Assembly (NCBI GenBank): GCA_014529385.2
Contig: CM043942.1
Span: forward strand, 110,788,141 to 110,852,140
Direction of reading: 5' to 3'
Source of the DNA: Adiantum capillus-veneris
Taxonomy: Eukaryota; Streptophyta; Polypodiopsida; Polypodiales; Pteridaceae
DNA length: 64,000 bases
Of the stretch, positions 35,315 through 47,362 are shown piece after piece; position 1 is the stretch's first letter; each line of letters begins with the position of its first letter. A program made the translations under genes and the position numbers. Below the pieces are notes generated by a model. That model was not told the origin of the DNA, ran no database searches, and worked only from the letters and a program-made list of their open reading frames with translations.

Positions 35315-36244
35315 TGTTAGCTGAAGACTGGCAGCCACACTCACCTGAAGACTGACAAAATGAGAAAAGAAGGAAATCCAATGTAGTCATTCTTTGATTA
35401 AGAAAACCTGTAATTTCACTTGTAAATACTGGGACTTGAAAAAGTTTCCAATTTCGTATTATTTTTTGCCATTAGACTGAGTAGGATTTCACTTTGGAAC
35501 ATGAGGATTTGTATTTGGAAGGTATATATACCAAATTTTAACCTTAATGGAAAAACCCCTGTTCATTTTATGAAGTGTCTGTGAGAAGCGTGTTCTGTGT
35601 ATGAGAGAGAGTGAGAGCTTATCTTGATGCTACGTGCACACTGGTGGTCGAAATTGAGTATAGAGAACTGCCGTATGCTATCCTTGGAGAGACCTACACG
35701 CTAATACCCACATTGCACGTGTACGACCCGGCTTCGCGAGATTGACCTGCGAGCTATTTCTAGGGATTCGATAAGCAAACGGTGTCTGTTTTTTCATTTC
35801 AGCATATCCACTTCTTCGTATTGAGTAGAGCTACACATTAGGCACCTTAGTATTCAGAAACGTCGACCTGCAAAAACCTATCAGACATCCTACGTGATTC
35901 TGCACCGGGTGTTTTTGGGTAGGATTTTGGGTCACGGATCTTAGGGAGAGTGGCCTATTGGTGTTAATAGGATATCCCTCAAGGTTTGTAGCGTTTCGAG
36001 AACATCTAATGGGTATTTGGCTCATGGAAGAGTTGTAGGAAATCTCCTCCTGTGCACAATAATAGGCTGTAACTTAGACATTGATTAGAGACCTCTATAG
36101 GAAGTATTCAATAGTCGGTTGAGTGTAGGTTGACACCCTATGCTTGCTTCCACGCGCCTGCGGGTTGAGCTTCGTCCTTAGTTGACAATTCTTGTTCGGT
36201 GAGTTCTCGCTATGCTGACATCCGTCGTGGCGTATCCGCCAACA
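35315..36244 (+). repeat. Element E 3' LTR
   Basis: Starts TGTTAGCTGAAG, ends CCGCCAACA, 930 bp. It contains a TATA box (GGTATATATACC, about 35520-35531), a GA-rich stretch after the presumed start site and the GACATCCTACGTGA motif at 35884-35897. The reverse copy at 2767-3686 confirms both ends. DNA after 36244 belongs to element D, so E appears to have entered the LTR of D. Confidence 0.9.
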
Positions 36245-37093
36245 CCTAATCACTCTCTTGGCCCATAAAAGGAGGCCTCCTCTTTTGTAAACGAGACACA
36301 CACACACACTACACACACACACATACACATACATACCCTTGTGCTATGCTAGTAGCATGAACCCTAATCACATAATCACAACACCATCACCATCACCATG
36401 CACAAAATGAGCACCATATCTCCACACACTTGTAATGAAGGATTGAAGACACAATTTCAAGAAGAAGAATGATGGCTACACTCATGATATTCCTTGCCAT
36501 CAACTCCCATCCCTCCATTATGCATCCTACGGTCTTGTCCGCTTCTCATCTTCTTTCCCTATGATACCTATCGTGTTCATCTTTTGCAAGAAATCAAAAC
36601 ACTCCATCTTGGTGTCATACCTTGTGTCGTTTGGGATACACTTAATTGTGAGTATGGTTTATGCTTGTTCTTTCCATTTTTGCTTATGTTGAGGTGTGCG
36701 GATTTGCCACCATACACACACGCTCTCTCTCTCTCAGATTCCTATCATCTTGCTACTTGCATCTTAAGATGTACGGATTCGCTACCTTTGGTATGAGAAG
36801 TGTTCATACTTGCATGTCTCTCTTACCTCATTATCTTCTTTACTATATGCACGAGTAGCAAACCCATTCTCACTCACTCACCATTCCTCTCATCCTGTTT
36901 CCAGCCACCCCATCCCACACTTGGGCATGGATCTTGAAATTGTTTTCCATGGCATGCTTGATTGTGTATATGTATGCATCCTAGCCTCATATCTTGCTAG
37001 GTGGTGCCCCTATTGTGTACCTCCCATGATAAGGCCATCGTGCATAGTATTGGTGTAGAGGCCACCGAGTCTGTTTTGCACATTTGCCTCTCA
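36245..37093 (+). repeat. Element D 5' LTR (right part)
   Basis: A TATA-like CCCATAAAAGGAGG at about 36263-36276, (AC)n runs and repeated ACCATC triplets resemble in style the promoter region of the element B LTR. It ends CTCTCA at 37093, followed by a two-base spacer and primer site. The left part is cut off by the E LTR at 36244. Confidence 0.55.
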
Positions 37094-37095
37094 TT

Positions 37096-37115
37096 TGGTG
37101 CCACCATTGAGGAGG
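37096..37115 (+). other. Element D primer binding site
   Basis: TGGTGCCACCATTGAGGAGG two bases after the LTR end. The sites of elements B (TGGTGCCCCCACGG) and C (TGGTGCCCGCACGG) are close relatives, so the three use the same kind of tRNA. I cannot name the tRNA with certainty. Confidence 0.7.
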
Positions 37116-37166
37116 GATTTTCAAAGACCTTGAGTTTACAAAGAGTAGCGATGCACGCCATCAATC

Positions 37167-38375
37167 ATGGATGAGTGGCTACAAGATTTTTCAAGTTGGA
37201 GGACTGAAGAAGAGGAGACTATAGAAGAGCTCAAGTCCGTCATCGAAGTGCTATTTTCAAGTTGTAGCGTCATTGATATCCAAAAGGTAAGCTCCCCATC
37301 TCGCATTGCTTGTGCTAATTGCAAATCAAGAGTACAAGTGGGAGGGCTATGAAATGTCATCACTGTTGTCAACCAAAGCATTTTTTCAATGAGTGCTGAC
37401 AGAGGAGGTAAAGAAAGAACGGTGAGTTTTACTTCTGAGAACCACAACAGCACTCTCACATCAGTCAGATTTTGCATAGAACCTCTCTCCAACAGTCAGA
37501 GAAGAGTCCTCAACTACATCAACCACAAAGTCCAAGCCACAAAGCCTAAATCATTTGATGGAAGCAAGTGGGCCTACACTCTCTCAAGGCCTAGAGAGTT
37601 CAAGTCCAATACGACCACCCAAGCATCACCGCCGCATGCAAAATGGAAAGCCGTTTGAGGTAGACTCTTCTCACCCAGTCTATTTTGAGCCCAATATTGA
37701 GGATTGTGTGGACTTCAACAAGAGGTAGAGGCCTGTGGTGAAGGTGTTACCTTGTCAACACTTAAGGTATGCCACTCTAAGTGGTAAAAGCCTTTCCCTA
37801 CACCCAGCATGGATAACAACAATATTCCTTTCTGTTTCTTACAACACATGCATGTAAATGTGTACATTGATAGGAAAATATTCTACTAGCAAAAGATTGT
37901 TTTCTTGTTTGGAGCAAAGATCTTGATGAAATCCTTAGATCCCCATGTTCCATCATCTTGCCCATTCTTGATTACTACCACTCTTTTGATGTAAGAATAT
38001 TTATTCTATTCTATCCTTGTGCTCTTCTTAGCTCCTACTCAAGTTTTTCACCCATGTATAAACCTTTATAAATCACTAAGTTATTACAAAAAAAAAAAAC
38101 TATAATAGTTTGCTCATTGATTTACTACCATGGCAAGTGTCTCTTTTCCCACATTCAATGGCAAGAAGGGAGAAGACATCACCACTAATTTTTTGGATAA
38201 CTTTGACATTGCATGTGTGCTTTCCAACCCCGATAGGCCTAAACTTGGTGTTTTGCAGCCCATTAATAGAGATGTGGTGCTATGTAGAGCCTGTTAACAT
38301 AGATAGCAACCCATCAACAGAGATGTGGAATTATGCAGAGTCCATCAACCAGAGAGCAGCGCATCAACACTGAGC
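37167..38375 (+). pseudogene. Element D: gag fragments
   Basis: The start MDEWLQDFSSWRTEEEE at 37167 parallels MDEWLAGFANWTTEEEE of element B (59284, minus strand). A second fragment, MASVSFPTFNGKKGED (38130), parallels MASVAFPTFKVKKGED of element B. So D and B share a gag family although D carries pol and B does not. Between and after these pieces the frame is broken, and the gag zinc knuckle is missing. Gag would form the particle. Confidence 0.75.
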
Positions 38376-38499
38376 ATTTAACCTCCCTCTAGTGCTCAAT
38401 GTTTGGCTTCATTCCTGCATAAGTTGAAGTATCTTTCAAGGTTATTTTGTATGTTGTCCCGATACGTATTTTCTCTCCAGAAAAGAGCTCAGCAAGTGC

Positions 38500-38860
38500 A
38501 TGGGTTGTAGTGGGATGATGAGGCTCTGGAAGTGTTTGACAAGATCAAGGGGATTCTTTGCCAGCTATCTATGATGTGTCCACCCAACTAGGAGTTTGAC
38601 TTACATATTGCTATGATTGTAGGTACTGTGTCCATTGTGGCAGTGTTGCTGCAAAAAGTGAGAAGGAGCTACAAACCAATTTATTTCAATAGGAGGGTAA
38701 TCAATTCAATGGAACAAATCTATACAAAAGTAGAGCAGTGGGTGATGGCTCTAGTCTTTGCTTGTAGGAAGTTTAAGGTGTATCATTGTTTGTAAATTTT
38801 ATGTGTTGATGGATAACAATCTGCTTCTTGAGGTGGTGCTGCATCTAAAGCTAGGAAAGT
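38500..38860 (+). pseudogene. Element D: end of RT and gypsy RNase H
   Basis: The segment reads like the end of the RT connection and RNase H of gypsy elements: EALEVFDKIKGIL, EFDLHIAMIVGTVSIVAVLLQK, YKPIYFNRRVINSMEQIYTK, and ALVFACRKFKVYHCL (to about 38795). The usual Asp after DLHI is replaced (AMIVG). No RT palm with a YxDD motif exists between gag and here, so about 300 codons or more were deleted. Confidence 0.75.
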
Positions 38861-38865
38861 AGATT

Positions 38866-39724
<859 letters not shown>

Positions 39725-39768
39725 AGAATAGAGGGAATCAAGGTAAAGACCAAGTTTTGTTTTGAGTT

Positions 39769-40740
39769 TTGAGAGCTGGTTTTTGGTGGCCTTCAGTAGT
39801 ACAAGATGTGCAATATTGGTGCAAAACCTTTCATAAATGTCAAACGATGGGGGAAAGAAGGTTGATAGTGGAATCACAAGGGGCTATCCTAGCCCAAAAT
39901 TCTTTTGAAAAGTGGGGTTTGGATGCCATTGGTCCACTCCCAAAGTCGACAAGCGAGAATAAATATGTTGTGGTAGTACCTTATGAGGTGGGTAGAGGCA
40001 AAGGCTGTGAAAGAGGTAAATGCTACTGTGGTGGCTCAATTTGTCTTTGATAACCTTTGCTATCATTTTGGGCTATTGTGGGTATTAATTATTGATAGGG
40101 GACAAGGATTTAGAAGCAAGCTCATGAAAGATTTGGTAAACAAATTGGGTATTCAACTCCGGTTTTCCTTGCCATACCATCCTTAGTGCAATGGTGTGGT
40201 GGAAAGTGAAAATGGAAAAATTATAAATATTCTAACCAAGCATGTTTACAAGAAGGAAGCAGAATGGGAAGCAAATCTCAAAAAGTGCTTATGGGCGTAT
40301 AGATCATCCTAGAAAGTAGCCACTAATTTCACTCCATTAGAGTTGGTGTATGGAAAATAAGTGGTGCTACCAGCTCACATACCGTTAGATGATTTGAAGG
40401 AAGCATGGAAAATCGATGCCACACAACAGGAATTGTTACAAGATTAGATTACCAACCTTGAATGGATAGAGAAGTAGCAGCGGACTATGCACAAAGCAGC
40501 GAGAGAAGCAGATTGAAAAGTTCAATCAAAGTTTTCCAGTCATGAAGTATGAGAGTTATTTGGACTTTACCTTCTAGAAAAATTTCAAAAAGAAGTGGAC
40601 AGGTCCATACCAGGTGCAAAAGACCTTTCCCAATGGAACATACCAGTTGGCATGGATAGATGATAAGTTCCTTAAAAATAGGGTGAAAGGGGGGCGACTT
40701 TACTTGTACTTTCACAGTAGTTGGTGCCATATGTGAGCTT
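39769..40740 (+). pseudogene. Element D: integrase
   Basis: A gypsy integrase with a Cys pair in YWCKTFHKCQTMGER (zinc region, about 39810-39855), first Asp in EKWGLDAIGPLPKS (39909-39950), second in LIIDRGQGFRS (about 40087-40120) and Glu in NGVVESENGKIINILTKH (about 40191-40245), then LWAYRSS and FTPLELVYGK. Frames shift near 39985 and 40190 and several TAG stops follow (about 40184, 40311, 40359, 40443). The catalytic triad itself appears intact. Integrase would join element DNA to the chromosome. Confidence 0.85.
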
Positions 40741-40906
40741 GATTGTAGCCAAGGGGGTTGAACAAACTGCCTAACCAGAATGGATTATAGTAGACATGCA
40801 ATTTTGTATATGTGGTCATGTTTTTTTCAACTTATTTGAGTGCTAGCATATTGTTGCAGGTTTTAAGTTCAATAAGACTGCTTTTGGCTGAACATAGATG
40901 TTCGAC

Positions 40907-40920
40907 AGGGGGGTGGGCAA
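40907..40920 (+). other. Element D polypurine tract
   Basis: AGGGGGGTGGGCAA directly precedes TGATAATACAAG at 40921, the likely start of the 3' LTR. Element B's LTR starts similarly (TGATAAAAGG). Confidence 0.7.
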
Positions 40921-41400
40921 TGATAATACAAGAAAATTTTTTCAAAGATAAAAGGGGTAATGGGAAGAGCTGAAGATGCTGACAAATGCAAGGGGCAGTG
41001 CTGGTGCAGCAAGAGAGAGCCTGGGAAGAGAAGTGGCAGCGGTTGTGTATGGTGGATGTGGTTTATAAACCAAAGAGGGCTCCAGAGAGGGCCAATTATG
41101 ATGGCAGGAGAAGGAGGTCCAAGGTGCAGGTTTTTGGCTTGGAAAAGTAGTGCTTGAGATACTAAGGAAGAAGGTCTAGATGGGTCATCAAACGGAGCCC
41201 GGTGGCAAAGATGGAGTCAACTATACGAAAGGTGTGCCCACTACACAAACAGTGGGTAAAGCACTACAACAATGCTTTCAAGGTATCCTCAATTGTAACC
41301 AGAGTGTATCCCCTAATCGGAACATGGAAGATCCAAAATGGGATCCTATTCTATCGATTCCTTTGATAAATGTGCATGTGTGCAATCTTCATGTCCATCT
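40921..41400 (+). repeat. Element D 3' LTR (start only)
   Basis: Starts TGATAATACAAG after the polypurine tract. Parts resemble 10750-11120. The right end could not be found and the sequence does not obviously repeat the stretch at 36245-37093, so the LTR may be long or truncated. Confidence 0.45.
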
Positions 41401-43103
41401 ATAAATTCTTGACAAGTTGATAATGCTCCATATTAATTATGCTTGGAATATGGAGCCTGCAAAAAGAAGACAAGAGTATATAAGAGAACTCAAATCTATT
41501 CTATCAAGTGTTGCTCTGTACATGGGGGTGAAGCTGAGTTATCAAAGGACAAGAAGGCATCTGAAAGTACACAAGATCGTTTTAATAAAATATGTATGGA
41601 TGGTAGTAAAGCTAGGAATTTTCTTTCAGACTATTCTAACTCCCAAAGTTCCAATGAGTTTCAATTGTGGAAAAAGGTGTGTGACATTACCATCTACAGA
41701 GGTAATGAAGCAGCCCTAGGAATTAAGTGTGCTCATGTGTGGCAGTCTGTATATGATATTTTTGTTTGCTTGAAAAGACAAAGCTAACATGTGTTGAGAT
41801 ATCCACCTTAAAGTTTTTAATCAATAGTTTCACAGCACAAATGGTGGATGCCTAGGGGGAGACACACATAACACATTACATGGTGGGTTAAACACTTTGT
41901 CTTTGTAGTAAAAAAACATTAGTGTTTGAACTAAAGTTTTATTGTTTTTTCAACACATTCTTTTTCCTCATAGCTCATTTTTTCTCAACACATATGGTTC
42001 ATTGGGCATCTTGAGCACCCAAGGAATGGAGCGCTCACACTATCAAGAAAAATCTATGTTTTTAAAAAATACACGGCATGGAGGTGGGAGGAAAAATAGC
42101 AATGCCCTACACAAAATGTTCAATTATTGGTTCTACAGAGTTTTAGTGAGGAGAGAAAGGAAGAAGACTAGAGTGCAAAGAATTTTGAAACGCTGTCGTG
42201 CACCTCCACTCCTCCCATGCTAAGAATTATACTAGTAAGATGCACATCGAGCTTACTTGAAGCTTACATGATCCTTGATCAGTGTTTAGGGCTTGGTAAC
42301 AAGATATTTATATGATTAATATATTCCAGATGGGGATTTAAAGGGCCAATAGATGTCTTAATTATGCTAAATAGGAGTATGCTTGGAGGGAACATAAATA
42401 CGAGGTTATGATATACAGTTGTGTAGTGCTTGAAGTGCTCTACCAGCCTGTCTTTACAGCTCGTCAATTGGAGCTACGATGAAGAAGTTATGGAAGTTTG
42501 AAGTTTAAGCTGATGCAAATCCATACCCTATTGGGCAGCTGTAGCTAAGGAAACATAAATGAAGTGAATGCATGGGCCTAAAGTGCTCACTTTCTGGAGC
42601 ACGTTGATCTTTTTTTATTGGCAAATGTAGTTTTGGTTGTAAAGATATTGTCAAGTTAAGTTTCACCGGGGGCCAGTTCCGTACCACTTTGGTCGCATTG
42701 GTCACTATTCGAGCTGGGAATTTTCAGGTATCAAACGGGTTAAACAATGCAATGCACTCGATAGGGCAATAAGTGGTCAAGTAGCATTTCCCTCGGAACA
42801 TCACCTCTTGCAGTGCATTGATAACGGGGTATGATTTTAGAGTTGTGCTCAACACTACAATGACCGATATGTAAGTCTCATCGATGCTTTGGTCCGGATG
42901 TATGCCAACTCTATTGTGGTTGGCAATGCTTGGTTCGATATGTTATTAAAAGTGGTGCCCTTATGAAAGAGGAATAAATTACTATCGGTTTGTTTTATTA
43001 TTTTGAAATTCATCACTTGGAGAGCTTTGATTGCGAGGAGTATTTCCGACCTAGCTATGGCATGAAAGCTCTGATGCTTTTAACTAAATGCAAAGGGAAG
43101 GCC
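41401..43103. other. Gene-free stretch
   Basis: An open frame at 41443-41787 (114 codons) shows no recognisable motif. The remainder up to the start of element C has no coding or structural feature that I could identify. Confidence 0.45.
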
Positions 43104-44328
43104 TATCAGACATTTTTTGGATAAGAATGAAGTCACTAAGTCATGCCAAAAAGCTTGCTCACTAGCCTCGAGTCCATAGATGTACATAATGCTTTGAGTT
43201 TTCAGAGTTCTCTAGTAAAAATTATGTATAAAGGCTTGGTTTTTCTTAGTTATTTGCAAGAGTTTTGGGTTAGTCAAACTCTTAAAAGGGTGTTTTCAAT
43301 GAGTACTCTCAATCATGCTTGATAGCCGGTGAATCGGACTCATACATCATAAGTTACATGCATTGGAAGTGGGCGGTTCCTTACTTAAAAAGTGGGTACG
43401 GATGCATGCAAAGAAAGGTAAATAGGCTGATTTGATGGATTTAATTAGAAAAGGTGTGGCCAAGGATTTCTGGAAATAGCCGAAGTGATAAGCTCCGAGC
43501 CGGGCTTTACAGCATTGAATTCGGTGCTCGGAGTCACCCGCCACGCCTCCGCCAACATTGCTCAATGTGGGGGGCAAAACAAAAAATTCATTGGCTTAAC
43601 TGGGGAGGTGGGAGGAAGGTGCCAAGTAGCAATGGAGTAATCCCACATGGGGGGGAGCAAGTTGGAGGGTATAAAGGGGGGAGTGGGTATCCCCTAAGGG
43701 TGTATCAAAGGAGCTAATGGAGCTTCCTTGCCTTGCTTGTGAGGGCTCGTGGGTGTTGAGGGAGAGAGGGGGCACCATTCTCAGTACACACCAGCTACCC
43801 AGGTGCTTGGCCACCTTTTTGGTCCACTCAACATCCCCTTTACCCACTTGCCTTGGTCAAAAAGTGGCCGACATCTCACTTTTGACCCAGAAAAGGCCAA
43901 AATTGGACCAATCAAAAGGTGCCCAAGGAGAGAACCATGTCAGCTAAGAAGAGAGAAAATACCTTGGGATAAGAGCCAAAAGTCCCCTTTTAATAGATGC
44001 AATTCCTTGCACACCCTTTTTCCTAACAAAGACTAGCTTTTTGGGAGCTTTTGAGAGATACCCCAACTTCAAAAGCTTGTAACTCTCTTGTCTGGTGTTG
44101 GAATCAAGCATATGGATACTCTACGGAGGTCTACATGACACAAGATTCATCTTTATGGTTTTGGTTTTCATCAATTGTAATCATGGTTTGAGTTAGGGTT
44201 GTTTTCCACCGGACTCTACAGGTGTTCGACATAGGTGTTTTCCGCAGCTTTGTGGTGTTTCTCTCCGATGGTGTGGTGTGTGCAAGGCTATAGGGGTTCT
44301 CACTTTCCTTCTTGTTTGCACGCTAACA
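43104..44328 (+). repeat. Element C 5' LTR
   Basis: Starts TATCAGACATTTTTTGG (the 3' copy has TGTCAGGC at 48544) and ends ACGCTAACA. About 1225 bp. The two copies align throughout; the 3' copy has an extra 143-bp duplication. Confidence 0.88.
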
Positions 44329-44334
44329 TCATTT

Positions 44335-44354
44335 TGGTGCCCGCACGGAGGAGC
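44335..44354 (+). other. Element C primer binding site
   Basis: TGGTGCCCGCACGGAGGAGC six bases after the LTR end. It matches the site of element B in 18 of 20 positions, so both families use the same tRNA. Confidence 0.75.
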
Positions 44355-44640
44355 AGGTGCTCCTATGCTCCAATTCTTGTGAAATATGTCTATTCTGCAG
44401 GCAGTGAATGTAAAAGGGATGTGGATCCTTATGGACAACCGCCTATGTATGTGCAAATTGTGGAAAACACTTGAGGTGGTTGTATAATTGGATTGCAACC
44501 TTTGGAGGGTTGTGAGATTTTGTGAAGCCAAGTACTGGGGGCGGCGTTACCCAATGTGAGGTGGATTAGGTACTGGAGCGATCCATCGACATCTCTTGAG
44601 TTTTTGACGTCACATGTAAGTGTTTTTGTGGCAATCAAAC

Positions 44641-45306
44641 ATGGCAGACGAGTTCCCATAGTTTCATGGATTGCCTAATGAAAATACATAGACATTTATT
44701 GAAAAGTTGGAAGTCAATTGCTTACTACACAATATACTAGACCAAGCTATATTGTTGCGGCTGTTGCAATATAGCTTACAGGATGAGGAAAAAGTTTGGT
44801 TACTCAATTTTGAGGAGTTGATGCAGGCACAAAATCCAGGGGTGGTTTTGGACTACAATCGTGTGAAGCAAGCTTTCCTAGCACAATACCAATCCATCAA
44901 AGTACCTAACAAAGTTTGGCATGAAATTCTGTGGTACACTCAGACGGCTAATCAGAGTGTTGATGATTTTGTCATGTAATTCACTCGTTTATGGAATAAA
45001 TGGCCCCGGGCTTTGGGAAACGAGATCGCTCCATCCATGTTAAAGAAGGACCATTTTGTAGCAAACCTAAAAGAAATATTGAAGTTAAAAGTTGAGCTAA
45101 CAAGGCTTGCCACCTTCGAGGAGGTAGTCGCCATTGCCAGAGAGAAAGAATGCAAAGCTCAAAGGCTTAATGAATACGGGAAAGCGGTCCCTGAGCAAAA
45201 TAATGGTAGCCAAAAGGAGGAGAATGAGGTAGAAGCTAGAGGCCACAACCTATTCAAAGGGCTGCTAGTACTGAACAGTTACAATGAAATATGCAAGACA
45301 CGATGA
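44641..45306 (+). pseudogene. Element C: gag
   Basis: The frame starts MADEFP at 44641 and carries TAG at 44659 and 44689 and TAA at 44977, with a frameshift before 45013. The core (QYSLQDEEKVWLLNFEEL, VKQAFLAQYQSIKVPNKVW, QSVDDFVM, then FTRLWNKWPRALGNEI) has the layout of the retrotransposon gag domain. A basic, Glu-rich C-terminal part follows (TFEEVVAIAREKECKAQRLN). Confidence 0.75.
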
Positions 45307-45365
45307 CCATGATGTAGGAATTACGACTTAGTGTTCTTGGTGGTGGAGGTGGTCGAGGTAGAGGG

Positions 45366-46557
45366 ATGCCTCAGGGATGTGAAGCTCATCCTAATGCTAA
45401 TACGGGTCGTGGACAAGGTGATTTTGAGCCGCAGAGGAGGTTCATTCCTACTTGTTATAATTGTGGTGAGCTTGGTCACATCAGCACTTATAGTCGAAAG
45501 CCAACAAGGATGCGAGGGGATATGCTTCCACTTCCTCAGCAGATTCCTAACATAGCTAATGCCTATGCATTGGATATACGAGGAGATCAAGATACTGGAC
45601 AGGAAAATCAAGCCTCAACCTCTGGTGGTCATGTGGGTATTGTGCGGGTAGAAAAGAAAGATTTAGATGTGTTGCCAGTAGGCAAAAGAGAGAGGGAAGG
45701 CTATGTAGCACTAAGGCCTAGTAGAAAGAAAGGGAAGGAGAAGGAGGGTGAAGATGTGAAAGCCAAGAGAAAGAGAAAGCCTTGTAGACGATTTGAAGTG
45801 GCATATTTGCCTTTGGGAGAAGGCCAAAGAACTTACAATTTAAAGGAAGACCTGATTGGGAGGAAAGTAGATTGTACTTTTGGACAGTTGATGCATATGG
45901 TGCCCAAACTTAAAAGGCAGTCATTAGTGAATCCAAAAAAAGAGCCGAAGCATGGACAAGTCAGAGTCTTGTCCGTGGGAGAGTTACACGACATCAGTCC
46001 TTTGGTGAACGCTTGGCACAAAGGTGTGGGCATGGGAGAAGCCTACATTGGTGGAGGTGCTAAAGTTTGTGTGATCACACAGTCATGTGTCAAGAGACTG
46101 GGTCTCATTACATGTGGAATCTCTGGGTTTTGGATTCGACTAGCAAACCATGCTAAGGTAAAATGTTTGGAGGGATGATCAAAAATTTGGAAGTTGAAGT
46201 CTTTAACGTGAAAGTTATAGTGAACTTTCATGTATGCAAGCTGGTATGGGAGCCTTTCCTCTCATTTTGGGACGACCTTGGTTGAGATCTGTTGGTGCCG
46301 TGCAAGATTGGGGCAAGGGCACAATCGCTGTGCATGGCAAGAAGGGTGAAAAGAGGGTGTTTGATATGACTACCAAACAACCTATGACACTTGAAGATGT
46401 GAGTGAGAATGATGAGTCTGAAACTACGAGTGATGATAGTTCTGAAGAGTCAAAAAGTAGCACTACTTCAAGTTCCAATGATGAGGGTGAAGTGTCTTGT
46501 TGTGGGACACGGAACAAAGAGAAGTTAGTGAAGTGCTACAATTATCAGGGAATATAA
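45366..46557 (+). pseudogene. Element C: gag zinc knuckle and protease
   Basis: The zinc knuckle CYNCGELGHISTYS (about 45456-45497) has lost its last Cys. A Lys-rich linker follows, then a protease-like domain in which the catalytic Asp is not seen: the loop reads AYIGGGAKVCVI (about 46041-46076). The late landmark FPLILGRPWLRSVGAVQDWG (about 46255-46314) is in another frame from 46234, so a frameshift lies between. After it comes an acidic Ser-rich stretch (DESETTSDDSSEESKSSTTS). Confidence 0.75.
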
Positions 46558-46674
46558 ATGATTCAAGCCATTTAGAGCAACTTGAAGAGTTGATGCAACC
46601 TAAAAAGAAACCGCTAGTGAAGAAAGAGTTGATTCAAAATATGTTGAGTACTGATTTGACACAAGGGGAAAGAA

Positions 46675-46800
46675 GGGAGTACTTAGCAATGTTGGACAAG
46701 TTTCTAAATCTTTTCATTACCTCATATCAGAAAATAAGGGAGTACTTAGCAATATTGGACAGGTCTCTAAATCTTTCCATTACCTCATATCAGGGAATAA
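46675..46800 (+). repeat. 63-bp in-frame tandem duplication
   Basis: Units at 46675-46737 and 46738-46800 encode the related peptides REYLAMLDKFLNLF and REYLAILDRSLNLS. The 21-codon unit keeps the frame between protease and RT of element C. Confidence 0.9.
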
Positions 46801-46864
46801 GGGGTTTTGTTGGTGATCCTGTGAAGATCGAGCTAGTTGAAGGGGCAAAACCAATCAAATAGAA

Positions 46865-47362
46865 GTTAAGGAGGATGGACAAGGAGCATATGAATTCCTT
46901 AAAGGAAGAAGTGGATAAGCTTTTGGATACAGGGTTCATTGTGCCAGTGGATAATGCTGAATGGGTGAGCCCTGTAGCCCTGTAGTAATCACCCCAAAGA
47001 AAGATGGGCGTTGGAGAGTATGTGTTGATTACAAGCCACTAAATGTGGTGACCAAGAAAGATCCTTACCCTTTGCCTTTTATTGATCAATTTCTAGATGC
47101 AGTGGCTGGTTTTGAGAGATATCATGAGAGGGAAATCTTATCAAAGGAAGTGGATTTTCTATTGACAAGTGTTCTACCTGAAGGTTTACCGTCTTCTAAA
47201 AAGTATGCATTCATAAGAAAAGCCAGGAAATATAAAATGCTTGATGATGTGCTTTACATGAAAGGAGGTGATTTGGTTTTTTGCCGTGTACCTTGGAAAG
47301 AAGAAATTTACAAAATTTTGGAAGAAAATCATGAGGGGCTTGTGGACTCCATTTTCCTATGA
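46865..47362 (+). pseudogene. Element C: RT start joined to integrase start by deletion
   Basis: RT N-terminal motifs are present: EEVDKLLDTGFIVPVDNAEW (about 46905-46965), PVVITPKKDGRWRVCVDYKP (46980-47037), and KKDPYPLPFIDQFLDAV. At about 47110-47130 the sequence jumps without a frameshift to the segment before integrase (YHEREILSKEVDFLLTSVLP, ARKYKMLDDVLYMKGGDLVF). The RT catalytic core and RNase H, roughly 400 codons or more, are gone. The result is a small fused frame of 133 codons. Confidence 0.85.

Larger units (their letters stand above)
31533..36244 (+). mobile_element. Element E: pol-less LTR element (3' part)
   Basis: The 3' part of an LTR element: repeat-array leader, two long broken reading blocks of unknown function, polypurine tract and a 930-bp 3' LTR. 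No protease, RT, RNase H or integrase could be recognised between 31.5 and 35.3 kb, so it must be mobilised by another element. The 5' LTR is not in the window; the leader reaches left to about 25.05 kb across copia-1. A reverse-strand LTR of the same family lies at 2767-3686. It can be described as a LARD-like or TR-GAG-like element with its own coding sequence. Confidence 0.75.

Noticed and set aside
41443-41787. 114-codon open frame between elements D and C
   Set aside because: No motif or neighbouring gene signal; it overlaps another frame of similar length.
44329-44334. Target duplication for element C
   Set aside because: The bases before 43104 (AGGCC) and after 61138 (ACACC) do not match, so no duplication is claimed.
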